Assembly: GCA_015179025.1 (NCBI GenBank)
Contig: WHUX01000020.1
Coordinates: 186,001 to 250,000 of the forward strand
Reading direction: 5' to 3'
From: Terfezia claveryi
Lineage: Eukaryota; Ascomycota; Pezizomycetes; Pezizales; Pezizaceae
Length of the DNA stretch: 64,000 nucleotides
The translations under genes and the position numbers were made by a program. Of the stretch, positions 10,801 through 23,076 are shown piece after piece. The notes under the pieces are model-generated. The model was not told the DNA's origin and ran no database searches. It saw only the letters and a list, made by a program, of their open reading frames with translations. The number at the start of each line of letters is the position of its first letter. The stretch's first letter is position 1.

Positions 10801-13431
10801 ATTGTGCTTAAGGTATGGTAACTCACCTTTAAACTAAGAAATTTCAAGTATAGATACGCAGGCTTGTACAAGCACCCACTCCGGGATACTATCCAAAAAG
10901 ATCTTAAGTTCCAGCGTTAACCTGATACTGAAAAAACAACAATCAAAGCGGTTCAATCAAGGGTGTTGTTCCGATACATTTCCACCAATATTACGCTGGA
11001 AAAAGGACCTATATGTAAGGCAGAGAAAACAGTGTCCGCTCGGAAAGGACTTCTGACCGGACAGTGGAGGGGCTTAAGTAGACTAAGAGAGCGACCGAAA
11101 ATAAAGGCGACGGTGACAATAGATGCTCAACCAGCCCTCTGGCTGCGACCAGCGACTTTCAATGCCTGTAACTCATGCTACTCCTGGGTATATAAATCAT
11201 GCTCCCTCTTACGCTGCGTCTTCTTTCTGGTCTCCGCTATGCGATACATATAATAGTGGTGGTCAACAATTTTCTGTCACAGAGTTTCAGAGTTAGAGCC
11301 TGTACCGGTGATGGCAGGTTTTTGTCACATCGGGCCTACATGAAAAAACCCTGTGACTGCAACAATTATTTCCTGTTCAACTTTCTCATAGGAAGCACGA
11401 TGCCATGGAAGATAACCAAGAGGAGCTGGATACGGGGAAAGCAAATAACATGGCATGAGCTTATAAAAGCTCAGGTATTTAAAGATGAAGAACACATTAC
11501 TATAAAGAGATTTATGATAAAGCAACGAATATGAAGGGATCATGGAAGGAGCTCGAGCAATGCAACAGCGCTCAGGATGGGATTTAGACCTGAAAAGAAT
11601 GAAGCTTTAATTAATGAAGTTCTTGAGCGGAAATGCGCATTTTTCTGGTCCTGAACTACCCTCCCAAATATCTCCCGAAATACCTGTCGTCCTTCCTCAA
11701 GTGCATGTCACTTACAGGAAATTTATTTAAGCTGGTCAATATGTTTCAGTTATTTTGGCTAGTGCGTAAATATCCCGTACATAGTACAACATTTCACAGA
11801 AACCTTTATTAGTTACATTTCAAATCTCTATGGTCATGTGCACAGCTGACTAAGAAAAGCTACTTCCCACTAAATGTACCGGTTCTCACCACTTGTGTAA
11901 TTTATCGATGTCCCAAGAAAGAGCCTAGCCGAACCTATGGGATTTTCTAATATAATTCATGTGGTGATCTAGGCGTCGTAGCGAGCAGCAGGGAATATGA
12001 CATGGGTTTCTTGCAGGGCATACTGCAGGATGACGGTTGGGATTTTGCTGAGCGCCCCTCAAAAAAAGCTGCTGGGCGCCTGAGGGGGAAACCTTGGGAC
12101 TGTACTTTGATATGTGGGATGGATTATTCATCTGATTGGTACCCACTCTTTTAAGAACCTCAACGGCTAAACAGATTCTAACTGCCGGTACGGCGAAATT
12201 TAGGAGTCACAGCACATACCATTGATACCAATGGATACCATTCATTATTTGAGAATGGTATTATCTTGCCGAGAGCCTTGGGTTGTTTTGCAGCTGAAGA
12301 CGAAAAAGATGGCGATAAAGGTGATTCGCTAGCCACAGGTCTGCCTACCTGATCTAAGCCTCCAGGTCCGTGAGCATTTTTACGAGAATGGAGTTCGCCC
12401 TTTTCCCCAAACAGGGTCCCATGACTATGACAACATGCTGGTTGCGGATTGGGTGTTATGTGCAGCAATCACAAACATCGGTACGGTATGGGTGATCAAT
12501 GAAAATGACAGGTATGGGTACATTGCTCCCACTAAAGCGCAACACTTTATACCCATCATGAGGCCTGTTTTCTGCTGCATATTAAATCTAGAACTCTCAA
12601 CTGCAGGCTACAAAGGGCCCGGGGAACTGGTGTATATGTAGGCGTTCAGGGACCAGGACGTTTGCAATTACCAGTGGCGCCTGCAGTTTGCACGGTGATT
12701 GGCGGCCAGGATGCATGTCGGTTTGTTCTGCCATCTACATTCACAACAACGGGCGTAGTTTGATACAGGGACCATTCTTACCTTGAGGAACTACAAGAGT
12801 GGGGAAAGCCTGAGTCAAGGTTGCCCTCCATTGAAAATGTGTGTTGGAAATGAATTACTTGGTAGGATAAATTAAGAGTGAAGAACTCTCCTTTTTTTGG
12901 GTAGTTGAGGAAAAACGACAACTTCAAAGGTCGGTACTGGGCCAGATTTATAGGCAATATCGGTAGCTAGTACCGGTTCTTTCCAACACCTCTCTTACAT
13001 TACGGACCAGGCATTCGGGGCATCGATCCAGGCACAACCACCAAACTGAAAAGATCATCGCATTCCATAAGCGCCAGCTGAAAGGTTGCAATTTCGTATT
13101 ATTCCAACTTTTAGCTGCCCTATCACCGCCTTATAACGCGCTTGCAGAATCTCATCTGTGATATATATCCCCTGTAGCTCTCCACCTCTCGTTTCAGAGC
13201 TCTCTGATACGCAGGATTTTTCTTTTGCCTCTCAGTGACTCCGTAATATTTTAATCTCTTCTTCTTTTATTTCAGGTCACTTATATCAAGCCTTGTGTCT
13301 CTCCTTTGCTTATCCAGTACACATAATCAGTACCAACCTTTCGCTACAGAGTTATATTCATCCGTTCTTTTCGTTATAATATAATTTGACGATTTCTTAC
13401 TGTTCATCTTATTTCCTCTCTTACATCTCCA
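7884..13431. other. Gene-poor 5.5-kb region
   Basis: AT-rich DNA without a convincing gene. Holds copies of the dispersed 11-mer (CAACCAGACTA at 8454-8464 and 9287-9297; TAGTCTGGTTG at 9336-9346) and one copy of a diverged repeat (about 11430-11555) shared with 36455-36575. A box-B-like GGTTCAAATCC near 10340 has no tRNA fold around it. The last 300 bases are CT-rich and probably the promoter of the PLAC8 gene. Confidence 0.5.
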
Positions 13432-14630
13432 ATGTCTCAACCCCCGAATTCACCGTACGAGATGCACCCATTACATTCTCCTCCTACATCGCCACAACAA
13501 GATAGCCAGCAATTCCAACCTCTGGATACTACTCCACAGCATCTAGCAGCCGGTTTCCCTCCCCAACCTCATATTTCTCACTACCCAGAGGAACAGCCTC
13601 AACAAGCATACTACACCGAGCAGCCTGGGACAAGCTACTCCCACCAACAACACCATCCTGCACTAGACATTCGCTCCGGATCTGGACTTCCATCACCAGG
13701 GCTCCCATCCCCGGGGCTAACCCCGCCATATTCATCGCAGCCAAACTCACCTAGCTTCCCTCCCGGCCCGTACCAGCAGAAGCCGGATGGCCCATCCCGC
13801 TTCCCGGGACAGATTCAGACTACGCTTCCAATAGATATGCATAAAGACCCCGTTCCAAGGACGCCAATATATACTCCTGGGAGTATGAGCGGGCCGAATG
13901 GGGGTGTCCATGCGCCGGGGCAGATTAGCCATCCGAATCAGCAGCCATTGAGTGAGAAGTATAAGCATAGTGCTTGGAGTGGAATATCTGAAATAGGTAT
14001 TTGTACGCTTCCACCCTTTCCCCATGGTTCCCCTTGCATGCCTCCTAGATACTTAAGATCGCCGTAGTGCATATCATATGCTGGTCGGGAGCTACGCATT
14101 GACCTCCCATATTAACTATTCTTACATCCATCTACCCGTCCATCGATTGCATTTCAGTCAGCTAATATGTGCGTCTTCCTGCTCCCTCCCCAGGCTGCAC
14201 AGGATACTGGTGTCCCTGTATTCTCTACTCTCGCACAAAACACCGCCTCAAAACCGCCCCCAACTCAAACCTCAACGACTTCGAAAATTGCAATACCCAT
14301 TGCATGGCCTTCTGCATCCTTTCTCCCGTTAGCTGTAGGCCCCCTCCCCTCCCCTCCCACTCCCGATAGTGTGCTGACGTATTTGATTTTTATTGCACAG
14401 GGGTATTCACATTCCTCCAACGAACGAAAATAAGGGAGAATTATAGGTTGGAAGGAACTGTGTGCGGGGACTGTATGAGGGCGTATTGCTGCTCGTGCTG
14501 TACGCTGATTCAGGATGAGAGGGAAGTGATGGAGAGGGAGGATGAGAAGAGGAGGTTTGCGGGGCCGGGAAATGGAGTGGTGGGGCAGGAGGGGTATAAA
14601 AAGAGTGAGGGGATGACTTATCCACGATAG
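13432..14630 (+). CDS. PLAC8-family cysteine-rich protein
   Basis: Three exons: 13432-13996, 14194-14334 and 14401-14630, giving 311 aa. PLAC8 proteins (plant FCR/PCR cadmium-resistance relatives, animal onzin) are small Cys-rich, often plasma-membrane proteins; fungal members have no settled role. The first about 180 residues are Pro/Gln/Ser-rich and disordered. The PLAC8 domain follows: CTGYWCPC right after intron 1, an NTHCMAFCIL hydrophobic stretch, LQRTKIRENYRLEG, then VCGDCMRAYCCSCCTLIQDERE. The second intron uses donor GTAGGC, which restores a Trp codon across the junction and keeps the family spacing. The C-terminus is polar. The family call is firm, the function is not. Confidence 0.88.
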
Positions 14631-16012
14631 AGGGGGTTAGGTAGTGTGCGATCTGGTGTTGTAATACTGCTTTCTGCTTCTAGATGTGGTTCGTGATTTA
14701 TATCTGGTTTTTTTCTTTTGTTCTTTTCTCTTTTTGCGCTCGGTGGGGTGTATCATTTGGGCTTTTATAATTGATTTGTTTGGTTTGTCTAATTGGTTTT
14801 TAGGGATGAGAAGGGATTCCTGGAAGATTTACATCTTTGACTCTGCATTTGTCTTTGGTAATGTATTGTTATTATTATGAGGGTTGGGAAATAATGGTTC
14901 AGGGTTCGCTTAGTAGATTGATATGTAAACAATTTGGAGTTTTACTCGTGTAACACTCATATATACAATCGTAGTGGACCTTAGTACAAACTACTAGTAC
15001 GGTGGGTATGTTGAGGGTAACTATTACCATGCTCAACCAGACTAACCGCCTTGTAACTGGCAGTTTTAGGGAATCATCATACTCCTTAGGATCACGTTCA
15101 TCACATTGAATATCTCTAAAAATTCAACATGTAGGTCAAGTTAGTCCATGGACATTTAAATATATTAGTACGGCAACTGATGACCTATACATATATATCC
15201 CCAGAGCTTCATTCCATGATCCTGCCGGCTAAAGTGTGTCGTCTCATATAACCTAGCCTTGCCTTCTCCATTTCAACCACCACCCTAAGCAGACCCTCAA
15301 ACCCCTCACATCACACCCATGTCCAACTACCCCCCTCCCCCTTCTCACCTGCTGCAGCTAGAGATAGTAGTAATAGTATAAAAATAATAATAAAAATAAT
15401 AATAAAATTAATAAGGTATCTGTGTGGGGTATTGCCATCAATCATCTCATTCATATTTAACATAAAAACATCAAAACATCACCACATCTTCCAACTCACT
15501 TACAATTACAAATATTTATCTTCGCCTCCCCATCTCCGCTTCGACACATCTAACCCGCCACTGCTCCAACCCTTCTTCTTCTAACACCCAAGACCTATAT
15601 AACGCGAGTCCCCCTTCAGTTCTAAGCTCTAGGACTCCAATGGCGGCCCTGACCCTCGCCTTAGTGCCCCCAACCTGAATTCCTGCTGACTGACGGGAAG
15701 AAAATGAAAAAGTGGTAAAAAGCACTACGCTACCAAAAAGCTAAAAAAATATTATTAAAAAGAGGTAAGTGGGGCATGACACGACTAACCATGCCATATG
15801 CAGTCTCAAGAAAAGAATGTAGAGAATATAAAAGGCAATAGAGCAAGGCGAATTGGAGAAGAGCAAAGAAAAAGCCAAAAAGCCAAAAAGCCAAGTAGCA
15901 CAAGCACACCAAGACTCCAAATCGCCTCGTCAAACTCAGTACTTTTCCGGTTTACCTCTGTACGTCCCACCCATTTTCTGTCAGACACACAACCTTCATG
16001 GCGACTAAGCAG
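14631..16012. other. Intergenic region
   Basis: Between the PLAC8 gene (+) and the Dma-like gene (-), both ending here. T-rich 3' flank, one CAACCAGACTA copy (15034-15044), and an AT-rich run of aat/ataa triplets near 15370-15415. No gene recognised. Confidence 0.45.
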
Positions 16013-18045
16013 TTACAGCTCTACCAACGCTTCCTCACTTCCTCTTCCCCTCCTACTTGCCGCGCCATCAAATACAAATGGCCCAATATCATTCCTCGGT
16101 GTCATTGGGCCCCTGCTCACCCCCCCTGTTCTCCTTCCACTTCCGCTTCCGCTATCATCACTATCCATGTTATCTCTCCCCCTCACATATCCATTATCCC
16201 CACTGCTGCGACTATCAATGGAATCATTATCCCCTTGTTGTGTCCTATTTCTATGCGATTGCTGCTGGGAAATCCCCTCTATCCCTTCTTCCCCAGCTAA
16301 TATCGCCGTTTCGTCCCCTACGCCCCCCCGCCCAGGACCGCCAAGTACTGTAGGGTCATCACCAACTGCACTCCCTGTGGCTCCACCATCTTCAGGATCG
16401 TCATCGCCGGCATCTTCGCCATGGTCGTGGTGCCTGGTATTATGCCCCACATGAGCCTCATTATTTGCTGATGGATGTTCCGATTTACCGTCACCATCGG
16501 TGGCGTTGGTTGTGTTGTACATCTCTAGTTCATCATCTTCAATATCCCGATCTAAGTCGGCGATGGCACGGCAGTTGGGGCAGAGGAAGACTGGATAGCT
16601 TTTGAGGACTAGGGGGCGAATGCACTTAAAATGCCAGACATGGGAGCATGGTGCTACGAATAGCGCTTGACATGGCTGCCATGGTAGGTTAGCATGCTGT
16701 ATAGTGGTAGTCTGGTAGATGGCGGTAGTTGGGGCCTGGACGGTGCATGTGGTATGGGAACTTACAGCAACAGACATAAGGCAGATGGAACATTCACTAG
16801 TATGTAACGAAGAGGTATCACCCTGGGGCCGGGAACTGGCTGCCATATTTCGGATACGTTTGTGCGCAGACATACTATTACCAAAATTAGTAAATATATT
16901 CGCATGGACTGAAGCTGGTTTCATGACGAAGCCACCACGGAAAAAAAATTCCATAAAAACTCTTGTGTAGTTCGTACTCACTTGAAGTTGTTCAATCCCT
17001 TTTGCCAAGCCCGGTTCAACTCTACTCGTATCTTAACACATCGGAAGATTGGTTCCTCGCCACCCTTGAAGTCAATCCCTAATTGTAGGACATCCCCGTC
17101 ATAGAGTGGGAATGCTTTACTCTCCGCCCCTGGAGCACTGAGCCTAATGTGGTTTAAGAACGTCCCACTACTGGATTTCACATCCTTAACATACCACTGA
17201 CCATTGTCATACCAAAACTCGCAATGCCGCCTAGAAACAACCTTCGACTTGAATCCAACAGGGGCAGTATTGATGCCACTCTGGTCACGTGCCGTCGGTC
17301 CATTGTCTCTCTCAGAGTAGCGTCCTACTCGGATAATTTCCTGGCCAGTGCGGAGAACACGTTCAATTGGGGCAAAAGTGAGAGCCTCCCGGGACGCACG
17401 AATGTCCATATGTGGCGTAAAACGTATGGATGCAGCCGGGGGCTCGGTTGGAGCACTCGTTCGTGGTGCCGTTGCTGAGAGTCCAGGGTTGCCTCTCATG
17501 GTAGACGCATTTGCTGGGGTGTTTGGCTGTAGAGCCTCGTCTATAGAGCGCACTTGTGTCAGATGCGGTAGAGAATCCGACCGAGGTCGAAGTGGTAAAG
17601 AATTGTTTCCATTCCCCGTTGCTAAGCTGGAGCCGTTGGTTGCCGTTGGAGTTTCTGCAGGGGGGTGGGTAGCCACTCGGGTCAGTCCATTGACATTTGC
17701 TGTGGATGATGACCACGCAGGAACAGGAGCTGTTGTGGAAGCATTGGAAGTACCTCTGGCAGTATGATCAACGGTTGATGATCGCCGCCCACCTGGGTTC
17801 GCTGGCGATGCTGATGTACCATGCGAAAGCTGGGTAGCTGCGGATGCTGTCGATGCGTTGGCTTGGGTGACTACAGTTGGCGCTGCTGGGGAGTGCGAGT
17901 GATGATGATGACTGGCGTATGATCGTAGGTAGGAGAGGCCCCGTAGGCGGCTCGTTCTGCCTGAAGGAGAGCTGGAGGCGTTCGTTGGCATCGCGTGTGA
18001 ATCCGGCCCCGAGGGCACTGCAGCTGGCATTCCTGTGGGGAGCAT
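16013..18045 (-). CDS. Dma1-like FHA-RING E3 ubiquitin ligase
   Basis: Three exons on the minus strand: 18045-16982, 16874-16766 and 16675-16013, giving 611 aa. Dma-type ligases bind phosphothreonine partners through an FHA domain and act in mitotic exit, septin and spindle-checkpoint control. A Ser/Thr/Ala-rich, His-containing N-terminus is followed by FHA (about residues 235-335; IRVGRYSER, SRRHCEFW, SSSGTFLNH). Then comes a RING of C3H2C3 type with C383, C386, C401, H403, H406, C409, C423 and C426. The linker NMSAHKRIRNM after intron 1 is typical of the family. The C-terminal 180 residues are acidic, Gly/Ser-rich and unlike the compact yeast proteins. The start at 18045 is the first ATG in frame; the frame stays open further upstream only with non-ATG starts, so the N-terminus is uncertain. 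Confidence 0.9.
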
Positions 18046-19728
18046 TGACGGAGCATTCACCGAGGGAAGTAAACAAAGCAGCGTTCGCAGCAACGGAAGA
18101 TTGGCCGTATTAAGGCGGGTTCGCTCTGGTAGAGAGGTTGCAAGTGTTGCTGTTGCTGTTGCTGACTGGGGTACGGATTTCAACCTTCCTGGCTGCTGTG
18201 TTGTCGAAACAGCAAAGGGTAGTCCTGTATGTGTGCAGGCCGCCGGGGAGGGGTATACTGAGCTGGGGATCGTATCGAGAGTGGGGGGATACTGGCTGTC
18301 TCTTGATGAAGGAAATTGGGAATGGTGGGTATTTCGGTCAGGCTAGGGGCAGGGATAAGGGTGGTTAGTGGTGGTGAAGGTGAGGAAGGGAGGAGGAAGG
18401 AGGAAGCGGAAGCCTGCTTGGTTCTCCTAACTCTGCACGGGGCCGTGGATCAGGGTGTCCGTACGCGGGGGGGGGGGGGGGGGAGATCTTCCTCGAGAAA
18501 CAAAATAAAAAAAAATAGGGCTGTGGTCTTGCAACGAGCCACCGACGTCTTTGATGTATCAATCGCTTGTGCAGTGCGAGTGCGATCTGTGGCCCCAGAG
18601 TCCCACGAGATTTATATTCCCCAATATATTGGTATATTGCAAGCGGAGTCTCTCAGTAGCAAGCAGTTGCAAGCGTTGGTCTATTAAGTTTGTGTTTATG
18701 CTGTGCTAACTGCTGCCTTTGCACTGTGTCCCCCCTCCCCCCCCCTATTCCCTCCCATTCCTCCCCACATTCCTCTCTCCTCCCTCCTCCCTCACCCCTT
18801 CCCCCTCCTCATCAATGCCTGCGAGTCACTGCTCTCTCCCTCGCCCCTCGGTTTCACACCACGCCTTGCCACTGCCGCCCACTGGGTTTAGCTCCGCCGT
18901 CCTCTCCTGGTGGCATAGGGCCTAAGTGAATACTGGAATTTTGGACAGCCTAGTGCTCACTCTGACTTCAACAGTACGGGCTGGAGATACTTGGTGCCTG
19001 TCGCATGGCCTGTCAACATGCACAGAGGGTTGGAGACTGACAGATCGGAAACAGTTGAAGTTGCCAGCATCAAAGTTCTGGATACGGCGTCACTATACCG
19101 ACCAGCGATTTGGCAAATAACTGGCATGTGTGTTGTAAACACTGTATATGTATACGTACAGCTAGGAGAACTCTGGGCCCCCATTAATCTTTGTTAGGAT
19201 ACACTTCATCAATTGCAATACAGCCGGTAAAGCGCTATATTCACACACTCCTGCTGGCAAGTCGAATCTGAAGAAGTTATCCAGCCATGAAATGAAGGAA
19301 GGGTCTGCTGTCGGCTGTCTCTGGGTGATTATGGTGCGGTGCGTCTGGTGACCGCCCCACATACACAAGGTCGGGTTTTTTACAAGGCTGCTTTTCCAAC
19401 ATACGCAGGGATCGATGTCATGTGCTTAATACATGAGCACTCAAATATGCAGGCTTCAAAGCCCCAAAAGTCGTACAAAATAGCCAGCAGGATGTGATTC
19501 TTGGAGAGTGTTGATGTGTGCATTTCGCCGCAGGACCAGATGAAACGTTTGGGGGCGTCTCAATGGCCTGAGTACAGTACTTCGGGGCAGTAGAAAGTAG
19601 GGCTTACTATGTACATAGGTAGCACAGCCTGCTAAGGAGACCTGAAGCTGAAGGACATCATGAAAAAGGCTGTGCCGAAATTCATATATTAATCGAGTGG
19701 CAAACGCCTCATTAATATTCTGACAATA
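18046..19728. other. Promoter side of the Dma-like gene and flank
   Basis: Contains a G-run near 18470-18482 and a CT-rich block at 18725-18860. No gene seen. Confidence 0.4.
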
Positions 19729-20127
19729 CGGAGGCTCACAACAAAAGTCTTTGCACCTTCCTATTTGGGAAATTTATCTTGGCAGCATATCTATCGGCAT
19801 ATTCCGAGTCATGCAGGCATAACTTCAGTATATGTAAGCATATTGCGGATCATGCAGGCATCATCGCGGTTTATGTAAGCATATAATCTATGTAGTTTCG
19901 GGAGGAATTACCTCTCTTCTCATACATACACGATGTTTCACATTGTGACCCGCGCTCAAGTAGTGATATTACGGTCTTTAGGAGAGGCTTTAGCTATTGT
20001 GCAACAGCAAACTGGGGTCTCTCAAGGACAGATTGCAGAATAAGTTACTTATGCATAATACATAAATATGCTGCCAAGACAAATTTCCCAAATAGGAAGG
20101 TGCAAAGACTTTTGTTGTGAGCCTCCG
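19729..20127. mobile_element. Mariner-type MITE with 62-bp terminal inverted repeats
   Basis: A 399-bp element. The left terminus (19729-19790) and the reverse complement of the right terminus (20066-20127) agree at 61 of 62 positions; both begin CGGAGGCTCACAACAAAAGT. TA dinucleotides flank it on both sides (19727-19728 and 20128-20129), the target duplication of Tc1/mariner-type elements. Two imperfect 41-bp units lie inside at 19797-19878. A 36-codon frame inside (19933-20043) looks like the start of a transposase, so the element is probably an internal deletion derivative. It sits in the promoter region of the alpha-MPP gene, 230 bp before its ATG. Confidence 0.9.
19933..20043 (+). pseudogene. 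Truncated transposase N-terminus (helix-turn-helix) in the MITE
   Basis: An ATG-to-TAA frame of 36 codons reading MFHIVTRAQVVILRSLGEAL followed by AIVQQQTGVSQGQIAE. The pattern of a hydrophobic helix, then ALAIVQQQTGVSQGQI, fits the DNA-binding helix-turn-helix that opens mariner-type transposases. The stop comes before any catalytic region. Assignment rests on pattern only. Confidence 0.6.
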
Positions 20128-20357
20128 TAGTTTAGGTAGAATCAGTTCTCGTCATGACTCGTCATGTGTTATGTACAAGAACAGTATCAAGTAACCGCCA
20201 AGACTTGGCGTGAACTGGGATCTACAAAAATTTTGACGTTACCCACGATAGTAGCCATATTTCGAATAAGTACTGACTGATCTTCAAGGCCTTCGAAGCC
20301 ATCCAATACCCGAACAATTTGCACACAGGCCATATACGAACGACCCATAAATCAATC

Positions 20358-22256
20358 ATGCTACGTTCAGCTCCAGCCAGCAGGGCACTACCCCGCCTGC
20401 TCAAACGGCGAATTGTTCCACCGTCATTAGGAAGCCCAATACTACGAACAATACAAAGCAGGTCGTTTGCATCGACGGCTTCATCATTACCGGCAAGAGT
20501 GTGTCCAGCCTTCTCAAACTCGAAGCAATTGCTATGTTTCGGGAATTCTGATTCTAACAGCTAAGGTTGGTTCACAGGACACAGCTGAGCTAGACAACGT
20601 TACTACTCTCTCCAATGGAATCAGAGTCGCCACGGAGGCATTGCCGGGACACTTTTCAGGCTTGGGTGTTTATGTAGATGCGGGTTCTCGATATGAATCA
20701 GATCGTTTACGAGGTGTCAGTCACATCATTGACAGGCTGGCATTTAAGGCAGGTTCCCTTCAGCAGTTGGGGGAAGGCATGAAGCCCCAACCGTTCACCC
20801 CATTGAAGCAAATGAGTTGACACTAACAGATGGCCAACTATAGTCAACCAAATCCCGGACCTCCGACAAGATCGTTGAAACCATGGAGAGGCTCGGTGGA
20901 AACGCCCAATGCGCCTCGTCGCGGGAATCTATCATGTACCAAGCGGCAGTCTTCAACCGCGATGTCGATACTATGTTCGGCCTTCTTGCTGAAACTGTGC
21001 GAGATCCCTTGATTACGGAAGCGGAGGTTGCTCAGCAGCTAGACACCGCCGAGTACGAGATTAGCGAGATCTGGGCGAAGCCAGAGCTAATATTACCAGA
21101 GCTACTTCACACTACGGCATACAAGGATAATACACTCGGTAACCCGTTACTATGTCCCAAGGAGAGACTGGATGTAATTAATCGGGATTTGATCATGGAG
21201 TATAGGGAGGCAATGTACCGACCTGAACGGATGGTAATTGCATTAGCAGGTGTGGATCACAATACTGCAGTGAAGCTGGCGGAGAAGTACTTCGGGGATA
21301 TGAAGGGGTCTCTGACATCACCAATGGTTTCAAGAAGTTATCCCATACCATCCCCTTCTCGGCCATCATCACCCCCTGGTGTCCTAAATAAGATCCCCTT
21401 CTTCAAATCACTTTCCACTACTGCATCTGCTGCTGCCTCCGTGCTTACCCCCGCCTCAACGCCATCAACACCCACATCATCCTCCGCTCCCAGCAATCCA
21501 TTCGCTCAACCTTCCCACTACACCGGTGGTCTTCTTTCACTACCTCTCTGCACCACTGACGCTTCCATCCACAACCCTTGCGTCACACATGTCCAAATTG
21601 GGTTTGAAGCACTTCACGTCTCCCATCCAGACATCTTTGCCCTCGCCACATTACAAACCCTGTTGGGAGGTGGTGGCTCCTTTTCCGCTGGTGGCCCTGG
21701 CAAAGGAATGTACTCCCGACTGTACACTCATGTGCTCAACAAATACGGCTGGGTGGAGTCTTGTGCTGCATTCAATAATTCTTACACCGATTCTGGCTTG
21801 TTCGGAATTTCTGCAAGCTGCGCTCCTAACACCGGACATGCAATCATCGATGTGATTTGTCGAGAGCTGTGGTTTACCTTCGCCTCCAGTGGCAAAGGTG
21901 CAATCTCCGAATCTGAGCTAGCCCGTGCAAAGAATCAGCTCCGAAGCAGCTTGTTGATGAATTTAGAGAGCAGGATGGTGGAGCTTGAGGATTTGGGTAG
22001 GCAGGTCCAAATCTTTGGGAGGAAGATTGGTGCGAAGGAAATGTGCGAGAAGATTCAGGCGGTGACAATGGAGGATTTGAGACGAGTAGCAGAGATGGTT
22101 CTCACAGGGAAGGTGAGGAATGTGGGCGGAGGTGAAGGTGGAGTGACCATTGTAGTTAGGGCGGCGGGTAGTGAAGATGAGAAGAGAAAGATGGAGGGGG
22201 CAGAGGAGATGATGAGAAGGTGGGGTTTGGGAAGGGGTGCCTGGGCAACCTTCTAG
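20358..22256 (+). CDS. MAS2: Mitochondrial processing peptidase, alpha subunit
   Basis: Three exons: 20358-20498, 20578-20748 and 20844-22256, giving 574 aa. With the beta subunit it removes presequences of proteins imported into the matrix. The first about 45 residues are Arg/Ser/Ala-rich, a good presequence. The M16 peptidase core begins at DTAELDNVTTLSNGIRVATE. Where the catalytic beta subunit has HxxEH, this protein reads HIIDR (about residues 96-100), as expected for the non-catalytic alpha subunit. The substrate-binding glycine-rich loop GGGGSFSAGGPGKGMYSRLY is near residue 380. A Ser/Pro-rich insertion lies around residues 265-325. Intron 2 (20749-20843) begins with GC rather than GT; this is the only join that preserves DRLAFK-STKSRTSDKIVE. 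Confidence 0.95.
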
Positions 22257-23076
22257 GTGAACATGTTCCACACTTGGTTTAGGTTTCAGACATGGCGTGG
22301 ATTTGAATGAATCTGCATTGTATATACATATCGTTAAGGATGTTTGATTCATTACCTGGCGGGTTAATTTGGGGAACCGTTAGAGCAATTCATGAAAATT
22401 CTCTGTCATTGTGTACAGTGCTACAGTAAGAGCGTCCCGGGCCCGATTGACTCATGTTTATATCCTAACTTGCGCATATTCCGCTGGCATGTAGCCAGGC
22501 AGCTCCGGTGGGGTTCGAGATCATGGATCGGAAAATCCCCCCGTACCGAGAGGCTGTGCAACCAAGGCGTAGGCACGTACATACGCAGAACGTAACTCCG
22601 CCGCAGCTCACGCAATGCCAGATGCATGCAAGTGGGAGGATTTGTTTGGTGGACCGATGCTTATTGCCTATCCCACGTGACCGAAAGCAGATTAACGTTC
22701 CTACTGGCCACGGTACCGGTACCTTTACGGTACGGAAGTCTGGTTAGTTACCCCTGACTTGCGCGTGTCGCCCCTGAAACGCGGCCTCAGATTCGGTATC
22801 GTGACCCTCGGAGACATATGTATTCCAGCCCTCCGTATGAATCTCGGCAGCACCGCAGAAACTCCATTCGTGTCACCGTAATCTGCCTAGTGTGGAGCCC
22901 GGGTTGTATCTAGTTTTATCGGTAAAAGCGAGCCTCTTCCTTCATTCAACTCCAATCCTTCTCCTCACCTCCTTGCTCTTGCCCTAACCGCTACGACATT
23001 AATTGTTCATTTACTCTGCGTTGGTAATTGGTAACCGTGTGACGCGCCTGAGATACGGCAGGAGTTACAAGTAAAC
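22257..23076. other. Intergenic region upstream of Lag1
   Basis: No gene seen. A partial copy of the dispersed motif (AGTCTGGTTAG) occurs at about 22738. The CT-rich 22930-22985 stretch probably belongs to the Lag1 promoter or leader. Confidence 0.4.

Noticed and set aside
12178..12468. 96-codon minus-strand frame
   Set aside because: No domain, no splice context, atypical composition; left as non-coding.
18046..18183. Upstream extension of the Dma-like protein
   Set aside because: Open frame continues but without an ATG; the start would have to be TTG.
22495..22530. GGTTCGAGATC as a tRNA B-box
   Set aside because: Consensus broken and no cloverleaf around it.
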